A DNA stretch of 64,000 nt, taken from Halomonas binhaiensis. Lineage in GTDB: Bacteria; Pseudomonadota; Gammaproteobacteria; Pseudomonadales; Halomonadaceae. How positions within the stretch are numbered: the stretch's first letter is position 1; each line of letters starts with the position of its first letter. Shown in pieces: positions 51,760 through 60,601 of the stretch. Below the pieces are notes generated by a model. The model had not been told where the DNA came from. It made no database searches and worked only from the letters and a program-made list of their open reading frames with translations. The stretch spans positions 4,092,001-4,156,000 of the forward strand of contig NZ_CP038437.2 of NCBI RefSeq assembly GCF_008329985.2, read 5' to 3'. Made by a program: the position numbers and the translations under genes.

Positions 51760-52728
51760 CTAGATTTCCATCAAGTCCCGGCCCACGATCACCTCTCCCG
51801 AAAAGCCCTGCTGAGCCGCCTCGCGCCAGACGTCATCCTCGATGAAGGGATAACCTCCCGGAACGAAGTGCGACAGCACCAGGGTCTTCACCCCAGCCTG
51901 CTCAGCAATGCTACCCACCTGCGCCACCGATGTATGACTTGCCTTCAAATGCTCCATCAGGCGGTCGGCCTGGGGCTCGGTGCTGACGAGCTGTTCCAGG
52001 GACGGTACATGCATGACTTCATGCACCAGCACATCGGCACCCTTGGCAAGTTCGATCAGCGCCGGCGTGGGAGCGGTGTCACCAGAAATGACGATGCTTC
52101 TGTCCGGAGTGTCAAAACGGAAGGCAAAGGATGGCGTGACTGGGGGATGCTGGACCAGAACACTGGTCACCTTGACACGTTCGTCTTCCATCACGATACC
52201 GGGTTCACTGTGCTCGTGAACGCGATACATCTGCGAAAACGGAGCACGCCCTTCATCCTCGACCCTAATGTCGATATCCCCCCGGTTGAGACTGGCAAAG
52301 TCCTCCATCATCTGCTTGGCCGGTGGTGGCGCATAAATGTCTACCGCATGGTTCAGAGGCCCGCTCCAGGCAAGGAATATGGCATTTCCTAAATCTGCAT
52401 TGTGATCCGAATGGTGATGGGTGAGAAAAACCGCCTCCAGGCTATTCAGATCGATACCCGCCTTGACCAGTTGCCTGGCCACACCGTTGCCGGCATCAAT
52501 GAGATAGGTATGACCATCCACCACAATGGCCTGGCTCGGAGCCGCGCGATTGGCCTTTGGCGTCGGCCCTCCTGCCGTTCCCAGCAGTATCAGGCGAGAA
52601 GAGGAGGATGGCGTTGCCGCCATCGCAGTTGTCACCATCGTTGTTGTTACTATCGTTGCAGCGCTTCCAAGGGAGGCCATTGCAGCACTGGCCGTTCCCC
52701 ATTTAAGCAGTGTCCGTCTCGAGAACAT
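51760..52728 (-). CDS. Tat-exported metallo-beta-lactamase-fold hydrolase
   Basis: 322 aa from ATG 52728 (AGGA upstream). The N-terminus FSRRTLLKWG then an Ala/Thr-rich stretch ending AMAA is a twin-arginine signal, so the mature protein is periplasmic. The mature part has the MBL-fold signature LTHHHSDHNADLGN (the zinc ligands), SIVISGDTAPT with the metal Asp, VHEVMH, and a late His in VLSHFVPGG. The pattern is closest to RNase Z/arylsulfatase-like MBL hydrolases, but a secreted copy is not an RNase; the substrate is unknown. It is divergent from the alpha/beta hydrolase gene, and both lie between holC and valS. Confidence 0.85.
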   Translation of the reverse strand: MFSRRTLLKWGTASAAMASLGSAATIVTTTMVTTAMAATPSSSSRLILLGTAGGPTPKANRAAPSQAIVVDGHTYLIDAGNGVARQLVKAGIDLNSLEAVFLTHHHSDHNADLGNAIFLAWSGPLNHAVDIYAPPPAKQMMEDFASLNRGDIDIRVEDEGRAPFSQMYRVHEHSEPGIVMEDERVKVTSVLVQHPPVTPSFAFRFDTPDRSIVISGDTAPTPALIELAKGADVLVHEVMHVPSLEQLVSTEPQADRLMEHLKASHTSVAQVGSIAEQAGVKTLVLSHFVPGGYPFIEDDVWREAAQQGFSGEVIVGRDLMEI

Positions 52729-52958
52729 GGGCAGATCCTGGCAGGTAGTCGTTTGAAACCATACGCAGGGAAATGCACTATGTTCAACTGGTTTGCTGGC
52801 TATCGTTGTACTGGTGACGTGTACCGGTGACTTGTGCCGATGAAGAGCAGTCACGAGCCGCCATGCTGCATCATTCACCCGCTTGTAGACGTAGACATTG
52901 ACGTAAAAGACAGACATAAAAGACCGCCGTGAAAGATTGACGTGAAAAGGAGCTGCGC

Positions 52959-54041
52959 ATGTACACCGCCCTACCCGACACACACCTTCGTAATCGTTCG
53001 AAATGGTTGGCCGCTGTCGGTTCTACCATCGGTGGTCTCACCTTGGCGGGAGCCGCTCTCATGGCCGGGAATGCCCTCGCGGACACATCAAGTGATGATG
53101 CACCTGTCTATGGCGGGGAACTGGAAGGCTTCGAGTACCCCTATCCGGTACAGCGCTTCACCTTTCAGTCACAGCAACAGAACCTGCAGATGGCTTACCT
53201 GGATGTCGCGCCCGAACAGCCTAATGGCAGAACCATCGTACTGATGCATGGAAAGAACTTCTGCGCAGCCACCTGGCAGGATTCCATCGAGCGCCTGACG
53301 AAAGCAGGATATCGCGTCATTGCCCCGGACCAGATCGGTTTCTGCAAGTCGTCCAAGCCACAGCAATACCAATTCAGCTTTCATCAGTTGGCGCAAAACA
53401 CTCATCAGTTGCTGCAGCAGCTCGACATCGACAATGTCACCGTGATGGGTCACTCCATGGGCGGCATGCTGGCCAGTCGCTATGCGTTGATGTACCCGGA
53501 GCAGACCCAGCAACTGGTGCTCGTCAATCCTATCGGGCTCGAAGACTGGAAGGCGAAAGGCGTGCCGTATCAAAGCATCGACGATGCTTTTGCCGCCGAG
53601 AAACAGAAAACAGCGGAGGCCATCCGTAGCTATCAGCAATCCACATACTATGTGGGGGACTGGAAGCCCGCTTATGACCAGTGGGTCGAAATGCTGGCCG
53701 GCATGTATGCCGGGAAGGATGGAGAAATCGTTGCCTGGAACCAGGCACTGACATCCGACATGGTGTTCACCCAACCCGTTGTCCATGAGTTCGAGCAGAT
53801 TCAGGTCCCAACCCTGCTGTTGATCGGTGAGCAGGATAATACTGCAATCGGCAAAGCGTTGGCCTCGCCAGAAGTACAGGACACCCTGGGCCATTATGAT
53901 GTGCTGGGTGAGCAAGCCGCCGAGCGCATTCCCGACGCTACTCTGGTGGAGTGGCCGGAGCTGGGCCACTCACCGCATATCCAGCAACCGGATGAATTCC
54001 ACGCAGCCTTGCTGGAAGGTCTCCAGTCGATAGAAGACTGA
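52959..54041 (+). CDS. Secreted alpha/beta hydrolase
   Basis: 360 aa with ATG 52959 and AAGGAG upstream. An N-terminal signal peptide (basic start, then WLAAVGSTIGGLTLAGAALM, cleavage likely after NALA) points to export. The fold is clear: LMHGKNFCAATW oxyanion region, the nucleophile elbow VMGHSMGGMLASRY (Ser), the acid in LIGEQDNTAIGK and the His in LGHSPHIQQP. It resembles periplasmic epoxide or ester hydrolases of the AB hydrolase superfamily; the substrate is unknown. The 230-bp gap to the divergent MBL-fold gene holds both promoters, and a joint role is possible. Confidence 0.85.
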   Translation: MYTALPDTHLRNRSKWLAAVGSTIGGLTLAGAALMAGNALADTSSDDAPVYGGELEGFEYPYPVQRFTFQSQQQNLQMAYLDVAPEQPNGRTIVLMHGKNFCAATWQDSIERLTKAGYRVIAPDQIGFCKSSKPQQYQFSFHQLAQNTHQLLQQLDIDNVTVMGHSMGGMLASRYALMYPEQTQQLVLVNPIGLEDWKAKGVPYQSIDDAFAAEKQKTAEAIRSYQQSTYYVGDWKPAYDQWVEMLAGMYAGKDGEIVAWNQALTSDMVFTQPVVHEFEQIQVPTLLLIGEQDNTAIGKALASPEVQDTLGHYDVLGEQAAERIPDATLVEWPELGHSPHIQQPDEFHAALLEGLQSIED

Positions 54042-54049
54042 AGGCGCCA

Positions 54050-54112
54050 TTGCCCACGGGCCTAGTATCGCCGCTTGTCTTTGCTCCATGCCTACCTCCA
54101 GCCCGTGGGCAA
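54050..54112. repeat. 12-bp perfect inverted repeat with 39-base spacer
   Basis: TTGCCCACGGGC (54050-54061) and GCCCGTGGGCAA (54101-54112) flank a 39-base spacer right after the alpha/beta hydrolase gene and just before the second heptamer array. It may be a terminator stem, though no T-run follows. Confidence 0.7.
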
Positions 54113-54115
54113 CCC

Positions 54116-54157
54116 GCTCGTAGCTCGTAGCTCGTAGCTCGTAGCTCGTAGCTCGTA
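54116..54157. repeat. Heptamer array (TAGCTCG), about 6 copies
   Basis: Five exact copies (54121-54155) with partial units on both sides, upstream of valS. Same unit and same orientation as the array at 51130-51212. Confidence 0.96.
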
Positions 54158-54287
54158 TCCACCATGACGCGGATGGTGCCTTCGAGGTATAATCGGCCCC
54201 ATTTTTCTAGTTGCTGACCCAGATTCTCTTGCAGGGCATTTGCTGAGCACTGCGAGACGAGTACCTTACAGAGCACCGCGAGCATCC

Positions 54288-57134
54288 ATGGACAAGACAT
54301 ACCAACCCGAGCAGATCGAATCACGCTGGTACCAGCGTTGGGAGAACGACCAGCGCTTTGCGCCGTCTGGCCAAGGCGAGCCCTATGCCATCATGATCCC
54401 GCCGCCCAACGTCACCGGCAGTCTGCACATGGGACATGCTTTCCAGGACACCATCATGGACACCCTGACCCGCTGGCGGCGGATGCAGGGGCGCAACACC
54501 CTGTGGCAAGTGGGTACCGATCATGCCGGTATCGCCACTCAGATGCTGGTCGAGCGCAAGGTGGCCGCGGAGGAAGGCAAGAGTCGTCATGACCTGGGCC
54601 GCGATGCCTTCATCGACAAGGTATGGGAGTGGAAGAACGAGTCCGGCGGCCAAATCACCCGTCAGTTGCGTCGCATGGGCGCCAGCGTCGACTGGAGCCG
54701 TGAGCGATTCACCATGGATGACGGCTTCTACAAGGCGGTGCAGGAAGTCTTCGTGCGCTTGTACGACGAAGGCCTGATCTACCGTGGCAAGCGTCTGGTC
54801 AACTGGGACCCGACCCTGAACACGGCGATCAGCGATCTGGAAGTGGAAAACCGCGACCAGCAGGGCCAGTTCTGGCATTTCCGCTATCCGCTGGCCGATG
54901 GCGTCAAGACCGATGCCGGTCTCGATTATCTGGTAGTTGCTACCACCCGCCCGGAAACCCTGCTCGGCGATAGCGCTGTGGCGGTGAACCCGGAAGACGA
55001 ACGCTACGCTTCGCTGGTCGGCAAGTACGTCGAGCTGCCGCTGGTCGGTCGGCGCATTCCCATCGTCGCCGATGAACACGCCGACATGGAGAAAGGCTCC
55101 GGCTGCGTGAAGATCACCCCGGCCCACGACTTCAACGACTATGAAGTCGGCAAGCGTGCCGGTCTGCCGCTGATCAACGTGTTCACCAAGCACGCCCATA
55201 TTCTTGAAGCGGCTGAAGCTTTCGATCTTCAGGGCCGCCCGCTGGCCGATGTCGATACCCAACTGCCCAGTGCCTATGCCGGCATGGATCGCTTCGCTGC
55301 GCGCAAGGCAGTCGTGGCCGACATGGAAGCTGCCGGCCTGCTGGAAAAGACCGAGACAGTCAACAACACCCTGCCCTACGGCGACCGCTCCGGCGATGTC
55401 ATTGAGCCACTGCTCACTGACCAATGGTTCGTGGCCGTGGAAACGCTGGCTAAACCGGCTATTGAAGCGGTGGAGAACGGCGATATCCAGTTCGTGCCCA
55501 AGAACTACGAAAACATGTACTTCTCCTGGATGCGCGACCTGCAGGACTGGTGTATTTCCCGCCAACTGTGGTGGGGACATCGCATCCCGGCCTGGTACGA
55601 CGCCGAAGGCAACGTCTACGTCGCCCGCACGGCGGAAGAAGCGCGTACCAAGTACACCCTCGCCGCTGATCTCGAACTGAGCCAGGACGAAGATGTACTC
55701 GACACCTGGTTCAGCTCCGGCCTGTGGACCTTCGGTACCCTGGGCTGGCCCGAGCAGACACCGGAACTGGCCACCTTCCACCCGACCAGCGTGCTGGTCA
55801 CTGGCTTCGATATCATTTTCTTCTGGGTCGCACGGATGATCATGCTGACCCTGAAGTTCACTGGCCAGGTGCCGTTCAAGCAGGTCTACGTGCATGGCCT
55901 GGTGCGCGATGGCCAAGGCCAGAAGATGTCCAAGTCCAAGGGCAACGTGCTCGACCCCATCGACCTGATCGATGGCATCGACCTGGAAGCCCTGGTCGAG
56001 AAGCGTACCGGCAACATGATGCAGCCGCAGAAAGCCAAGGCCATCGAGAAAGCCACACGTGGCGAATTCCCGGATGGCGTCGAGGCTCACGGTACCGATG
56101 CGCTGCGCTACACCTTCCTGTCCCAGGCCACGACCGGACGTGACATCAAGTTCGATATGGGCCGCCTGGACGGCTATCGCAACTTCTGCAACAAGCTGTG
56201 GAACGCCTCCCGCTATGTGCTGATGAATGCCGAAGGCGAGGATTGCGGTGTTGATAATGGCCAGGTCGAACTGTCGCTGGCAGATCGCTGGATCGCCTCC
56301 CGACTGCAGCAGACCGAGGTTCTGGTCACCAAGGCGATGGAAGAATTCCGTTTCGACCACGCCTCTCAGGCACTTTACGATTTTGTCTGGAACGAATACT
56401 GCGACTGGTACCTGGAGCTTTCCAAACCCGTGCTGTGGGATGAAAACGCCAGCGCGGAAGCCAAGCGCGGTACCCGTCGCACCCTGGTGCGCGTACTGGA
56501 AGCCATTCTGCGCCTGGCTCACCCGATGATGCCTTACATCAGCGAAGAGATCTGGCAGCGTGTTGCACCTCTGGCGGGGACTTTCTCCGCAGAGGGTGAC
56601 TCGATCATGAACCAGCCGTGGCCGGTGGCAGATGAAAGCAAGATCGACGAGTCTGCCACCCGCGATATCGAGTGGCTCAAGGGTGTCATCATCGCGGTGC
56701 GCAACATCCGTGCCGAGATGAACATCGCTCCCGGCAAGCCGCTGGATGTCATGCTGACCAAAGGCGAAGCTGCCGACCAGCAGCGCCTGGAAGCCAACCG
56801 CCTGTTCCTGGCCAAGCTGGCCAAGCTGTCGTCCATCAACTGGCTGGACAACCCGGCGGAAGCGCCACTGTCCGCCACCCAGCTCGTCGGCGAGATGGAA
56901 GTGCTGGTCCCCATGGCCGACCTGATCGACAAGGATGCCGAACTGGCTCGCCTGACCAAGGAAATCGACAAGCAGGACAAGCTGATCCAGGGCATCGAGA
57001 GAAAGCTGTCCAATGAAGGCTTTGTCGCCAAGGCTCCCGCGGTCGTGGTCGAGAAAGAGCGCGGCAAGCTGGCCGAGTTCCAGGCTGCCCGTCGCCTGCT
57101 GGTAGAACAGCACGAGAAAATCTCCGCGCTATAA
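54288..57134 (+). CDS. valS: Valyl-tRNA synthetase
   Basis: 948 aa class I aminoacyl-tRNA synthetase (E. coli 951). The HIGH motif is HMGH in [15 protein letters not shown] (residues ~40-50), the KMSKS loop is in [14 protein letters not shown] (~545-558), and the CP1 editing domain between them includes [17 protein letters not shown]. The anticodon-binding helical domain and a C-terminal coiled coil ([19 protein letters not shown]) follow. ATG 54288 is chosen because [18 protein letters not shown] is the family N-terminus; an upstream frame from 54240 adds 16 residues. The ribosome binding site is weak. A long antisense open frame here is a codon-bias shadow. Confidence 0.97.
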   Translation: MDKTYQPEQIESRWYQRWENDQRFAPSGQGEPYAIMIPPPNVTGSLHMGHAFQDTIMDTLTRWRRMQGRNTLWQVGTDHAGIATQMLVERKVAAEEGKSRHDLGRDAFIDKVWEWKNESGGQITRQLRRMGASVDWSRERFTMDDGFYKAVQEVFVRLYDEGLIYRGKRLVNWDPTLNTAISDLEVENRDQQGQFWHFRYPLADGVKTDAGLDYLVVATTRPETLLGDSAVAVNPEDERYASLVGKYVELPLVGRRIPIVADEHADMEKGSGCVKITPAHDFNDYEVGKRAGLPLINVFTKHAHILEAAEAFDLQGRPLADVDTQLPSAYAGMDRFAARKAVVADMEAAGLLEKTETVNNTLPYGDRSGDVIEPLLTDQWFVAVETLAKPAIEAVENGDIQFVPKNYENMYFSWMRDLQDWCISRQLWWGHRIPAWYDAEGNVYVARTAEEARTKYTLAADLELSQDEDVLDTWFSSGLWTFGTLGWPEQTPELATFHPTSVLVTGFDIIFFWVARMIMLTLKFTGQVPFKQVYVHGLVRDGQGQKMSKSKGNVLDPIDLIDGIDLEALVEKRTGNMMQPQKAKAIEKATRGEFPDGVEAHGTDALRYTFLSQATTGRDIKFDMGRLDGYRNFCNKLWNASRYVLMNAEGEDCGVDNGQVELSLADRWIASRLQQTEVLVTKAMEEFRFDHASQALYDFVWNEYCDWYLELSKPVLWDENASAEAKRGTRRTLVRVLEAILRLAHPMMPYISEEIWQRVAPLAGTFSAEGDSIMNQPWPVADESKIDESATRDIEWLKGVIIAVRNIRAEMNIAPGKPLDVMLTKGEAADQQRLEANRLFLAKLAKLSSINWLDNPAEAPLSATQLVGEMEVLVPMADLIDKDAELARLTKEIDKQDKLIQGIERKLSNEGFVAKAPAVVVEKERGKLAEFQAARRLLVEQHEKISAL

Positions 57135-57180
57135 ACCAGCCTGCATAGCAATATCACGGACGCTCAGCCGTCCTGACCCC

Positions 57181-57218
57181 ATCAAGCCCCGTTCGGCTCA
57201 TTGCCAACGGGGCTTGAT
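57181..57218 (+). terminator. Hairpin after valS
   Basis: ATCAAGCCCCGTT and AACGGGGCTTGAT, a perfect 13-bp stem with a 12-base loop, about 45 bases after the valS stop. It has only a short AT tail and may serve both valS and the convergent MocR gene. Confidence 0.65.
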
Positions 57219-57298
57219 ATTGAGCCAGTCAGATATTCTGCGTCTCTGCGCGGGTCGTGTTTTCAAGAACAGATTCCGCAGGGAGCATTGCCACCGAA

Positions 57299-58678
57299 TC
57301 AGCCCTGGTATTTCAGCTCTCGGGCCAGGAACTCCAACAACCGGTGATCGGCAGCATGGGCGATATTCACCCGCATGGCACGGCCACTATTCTCATCCTG
57401 GCCCAGGGAGAACAGCGGGCCAGGTGCAATGAAGATGCCGTACTGTGACGCGCGCTTGGCCAGGCTCACTGCCTCCATGCCCGGGGGTAGCTTCACCCAC
57501 AGATAGAGCCCTCCACCGGAACCTTGAATATCCGTCAGGCCAATGGCGGACAGCTCCTTCACGGCAATGGCCGTGGCCTTGCTGATACGCTCGCGCAACT
57601 GCTTGAGGTGACGGCGATAGCGTCCCCGCAGCATCAGGTCGTGGACCAGCATTTCGGTCAGTGCCGAGGAGTTGACGACGGTAAGCATCTTGATGTCGGT
57701 GAGCACCTTGATCAGCGACTCGCTGCCGGCGATGAAGCCACAACGCAGTCCCGTCGACATGGTCTTGGAAAATGAGCCGAGATAGATCACCCGCTCCAGA
57801 CCGTCCAGCGCGGCCAGACGGGGCGTGGCACGAGGCAGGATATCGGCGAAGATATCGTCCTCGACCAGTATGACCCCATGGCGATTGGCGATATTGACCA
57901 GGCGATGCATGTTGCTCAGCGACATGCTGCTGCCGGTGGGGTTATGGGCGTTGGGCTGCAGAAAGAACAGTCGCGGACGGTACTGCCGTATATGCTCCTC
58001 CAACTGGTCCAGATCCGGGCCATCGCGGCGGCGAGTTACCCCGACCAGTCTCGCCCGTGCCAAGCGCAGCTTGCCAAACAGCGGATAATAACCAGGAGAC
58101 TCCACCAGCACGCTATCACCAGGGGCGACAAAGTGGCGGATGATCAGATCGAGAGCATGATTGGCGCCAAAGGTCATCAGCAACTGAGATGCCGAGACAT
58201 GTACCGAGCGCTCGACCAGTGTCTGGGCAATCAACTCACGCAACGCCGGATAACCCTGAGGCTGTCCGTACTCGATCTCCACCTCATCGTTATGGACACC
58301 CCCACGCTGCCGCAGGCGACGCGCCAGCTCCAACCCCGCCGTCCAGCTGCTGGGCACGCGGCCATCACCGGCGCGCACGCTGAAACGTCCCTCCAGTTGC
58401 TCACGCAACAGGCTGACCGTATCGACGGCCTCCGAGACGTATTCCGTCTTCTCCACCACTTTGAGTGACTTTGGCCGCGAGACGAAGAACCCGGAGCCTC
58501 GTTTGGCTTCGAGATAGCCCATGGCCGTCAGTCGGTCATAGGCGTCGATGATGGTGTTCTTCGATACGCCGAACTGTCGCGCCGCTTCACGAATCGACGC
58601 CACTCTGGCCCCCGGCTGCAACCGACCTTCATCGATGGCCTTGAGGATGGAATCGGCGACCCGCCCTGCCCTGGACAT
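57299..58678 (-). CDS. MocR-type regulator divergent from the TctA/HMG-CoA reductase operon
   Basis: 459 aa from ATG 58678 (GAGGAG upstream). N-terminal GntR winged helix with RVADSILKAIDEGRLQPG, VASIREAARQFGVSKNTIID and YDRLTAMGYLEA, then an aminotransferase-like domain with LIAQTLVERSVHVSASQLLM, PNAHNPTGSSMS, ILVEDDIFADILP and the PLP-lysine motif YLGSFSKTMSTGLRCGFIAG. It is placed head-to-head with the membrane protein-permease-reductase operon, and the gap contains three evenly spaced direct repeats that could be its operator. The effector is unknown; MocR proteins usually sense PLP adducts, which is not an obvious signal for mevalonate. Confidence 0.88.
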   Translation of the reverse strand: MSRAGRVADSILKAIDEGRLQPGARVASIREAARQFGVSKNTIIDAYDRLTAMGYLEAKRGSGFFVSRPKSLKVVEKTEYVSEAVDTVSLLREQLEGRFSVRAGDGRVPSSWTAGLELARRLRQRGGVHNDEVEIEYGQPQGYPALRELIAQTLVERSVHVSASQLLMTFGANHALDLIIRHFVAPGDSVLVESPGYYPLFGKLRLARARLVGVTRRRDGPDLDQLEEHIRQYRPRLFFLQPNAHNPTGSSMSLSNMHRLVNIANRHGVILVEDDIFADILPRATPRLAALDGLERVIYLGSFSKTMSTGLRCGFIAGSESLIKVLTDIKMLTVVNSSALTEMLVHDLMLRGRYRRHLKQLRERISKATAIAVKELSAIGLTDIQGSGGGLYLWVKLPPGMEAVSLAKRASQYGIFIAPGPLFSLGQDENSGRAMRVNIAHAADHRLLEFLARELKYQG

Positions 58679-58703
58679 CGATAACGCTCCTCTCCAATTC
58701 AAC

Positions 58704-58759
58704 AACTGTACCCATTCTTCTACTGGAACAGTACCAGCCAACTGGACACAAACTGTACC
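58704..58759. promoter_or_regulatory. Three direct repeats AAC(T/A)GTACC, candidate MocR operator
   Basis: AACTGTACC at 58704-58712, AACAGTACC at 58728-58736 and AACTGTACC at 58751-58759, start-to-start 24 and 23 bp, in the divergent region between the MocR gene and the 58885 operon. Known MocR regulators (GabR, PdxR) bind direct repeats, so the site fits, but binding is inferred. Confidence 0.6.
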
Positions 58760-58884
58760 TTTTTCTAACGACCATAAGCGGTAATGCTGACCACTTGACT
58801 GACGATACCACCGCTGGCGACTCGGCGGCTGGTAGACAGGAGCCCCCGTCTCCTCAATAACGATAACAGAACCAGGTAATCATC

Positions 58885-59190
58885 ATGCCAGACGCCACCT
58901 CCAGCAGATCGTACCTGCAGGTATGGGACGACACTGTCACTCTGCGTGACCTGCTGCTGTCTTTGATCATCACCACCACGCTATGCCTCGGCGGTTACAT
59001 CCTCGCTCCTGAACGACCACCACTGCCATTGATGTTCGGCCTTGGCGGCGCCCTGCTCGGCTTCGTCATATCGACCATTGCTTTCCGCCCCAAGCGCAGG
59101 GTGGATGAAGAGCCATCGAGCGGGGTAAGTGAAGAGCCATCGAGCGGGATAAATACAACGTCACCCGGCGATACCGTCGAGGAGGTGTGA
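58885..59190 (+). CDS. Small membrane protein, TctB-like position
   Basis: 101 aa with two predicted membrane helices: LLLSLIITTTLCLGGYIL (residues ~24-41) and LMFGLGGALLGFVISTIAF (~50-68), and a polar tail with a repeated EEPSSG motif. It starts a three-gene operon; its stop is two bases before the permease ATG. In tripartite tricarboxylate transporters a small membrane subunit (TctB) accompanies TctA; this protein is shorter than usual TctB (~150 aa) and has two instead of four helices, so the assignment rests on position. Confidence 0.6.
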   Translation: MPDATSSRSYLQVWDDTVTLRDLLLSLIITTTLCLGGYILAPERPPLPLMFGLGGALLGFVISTIAFRPKRRVDEEPSSGVSEEPSSGINTTSPGDTVEEV

Positions 59191-59192
59191 TC

Positions 59193-60551
59193 ATGGATCC
59201 CGTTCTCATCCTGCAGATGATCGTGGCAGCGGTCATCGCCGCTGTCGTCTACACCGCTATCGGCGTCGCCCCCGGTACCGACGAGACTGCCGTACTGGCT
59301 CCAGTCACCCTGGCGTTGATCGTGGCCGGCATCCCGCTACCGGTGGTATTGGCCTTCTTCATGGCGGCCATCGTGGCCAAGAAACTCACCGACTCGATCC
59401 CGGTCGCTGTCGCCGGCATTCCCGGCGGAGTCATGTCGGCGCCCATGGTCGAACATGCCATGATCCTCAAGCGCGAGGGCCAGGCCACGCTATCCATTCG
59501 CAAGATGGCCTCTGGCTCGGTGATCGGCACCCTCGTCGCCCTGCCGATCAGCCTGTTGCTGGCAGCCCTGCTGACACCCCTGGCCGATGTGGTAGGCCAG
59601 TACGCCAGCCAGATCTTCTTTGCCGGCGCTATCTTCCTGGCCCTGATGAGCAAGGCCCGCTTGATCAGTCTGATCAGCATTCTGTTACTGGCTGTACTGA
59701 TTCAGGCCCTGCGCCATTTCTACTGGGGCATGGGCATCATTCCCGAGGACAAGGTGGTATTCATCTCCTTCTTTCTCGGCATCACCATCGGCCCGATGAT
59801 GCTCAACCTGCTGCAACTGACGGTTGGCAGCGAACGCGACAAGCTCAAGAGCAATGAGCCGAAGACCATCACTCTACAGCGTCAGGACAAGACCGAAAGC
59901 CAACGCTGGCCCAACCCGTTCAAGGTGCTGACGCCTCAGGAATCCGCTTCAGCAGCGGTCAGTTCCACCATTGGTTCCGCGACCTTCTTCATGAGCCCGG
60001 TCGGCATCACTATCTTTCTTGGCGAGGTCATGTCGAGCCTGGCCAAGGGCAAGGTCGCCAAGGCCTGCAGAGCCATTTCGTCCATGGATGCAGTGACCAA
60101 TGCCTCGTATATTGCCGGCATCCTGATTCCGCTGGCAGCGCTCGGGATTCCGATGAGCCCGATGGCCATCGGGCCAGGTAACGCCTTCTTCAACGCACCG
60201 CCGGTGCTGACGCTGGAAAACAATGCCCACCACTTGATGAGCTTCAGCGATATCACCATCGCCAGCATCATTGGTGCTGCCGTTGCTCTGTTGCTGACCT
60301 ATCCCATCGCCGTGCGTTATGCCCGCGCCATTTGTGCCTTCGTGTTCCGCCATATTCCTCACGAAGCTTTCATTGGCACCTTCTTCGCCCTGGTCATGCT
60401 GTTGGCCTACATGGACGCAGGTACCGTCGGCATCCTCGGCGTACTGGTGCTGGCGCTGGTTTCCGGTGTGCTCAATCGTTGGGGCGTCAACTATGGCGTG
60501 CAGTTCATGACCCTGTATGCCGCTCCCTGGCTGATGGGCCTGATTGCCTGA
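59193..60551 (+). CDS. TctA-type tripartite tricarboxylate transporter permease
   Basis: 452 aa, about ten to twelve hydrophobic segments. The N-terminal half has GVAPGTDETAVLAPVTLALI and IPVAVAGIPGGVMSAPMVEH, diverged forms of the Gly/Pro-rich TctA signatures, and KREGQATLSIRKMASGSVIG; the second half repeats the pattern (GSATFFMSPVGITIFLGEV and PMSPMAIGPGNAFFNAPP). The ATG at 59193 has GGAGG seven bases upstream; a GTG at 59187 is too close to it. No periplasmic TctC receptor gene is nearby. The substrate is unknown; the downstream HMG-CoA reductase suggests mevalonate or a related acid. Confidence 0.75.
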   Translation: MDPVLILQMIVAAVIAAVVYTAIGVAPGTDETAVLAPVTLALIVAGIPLPVVLAFFMAAIVAKKLTDSIPVAVAGIPGGVMSAPMVEHAMILKREGQATLSIRKMASGSVIGTLVALPISLLLAALLTPLADVVGQYASQIFFAGAIFLALMSKARLISLISILLLAVLIQALRHFYWGMGIIPEDKVVFISFFLGITIGPMMLNLLQLTVGSERDKLKSNEPKTITLQRQDKTESQRWPNPFKVLTPQESASAAVSSTIGSATFFMSPVGITIFLGEVMSSLAKGKVAKACRAISSMDAVTNASYIAGILIPLAALGIPMSPMAIGPGNAFFNAPPVLTLENNAHHLMSFSDITIASIIGAAVALLLTYPIAVRYARAICAFVFRHIPHEAFIGTFFALVMLLAYMDAGTVGILGVLVLALVSGVLNRWGVNYGVQFMTLYAAPWLMGLIA

Positions 60552-60601
60552 CAACACGTTCTGCTCGATCCCCTTTTATCTCTGGCTACGGAAATCCTTT
60601 C

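Noticed and set aside
54321-57113. 930-codon open frame antisense to valS
   Set aside because: Exactly mirrors valS, which has all the synthetase motifs. High GC third-position bias leaves the antisense frame open; it has no family signature.
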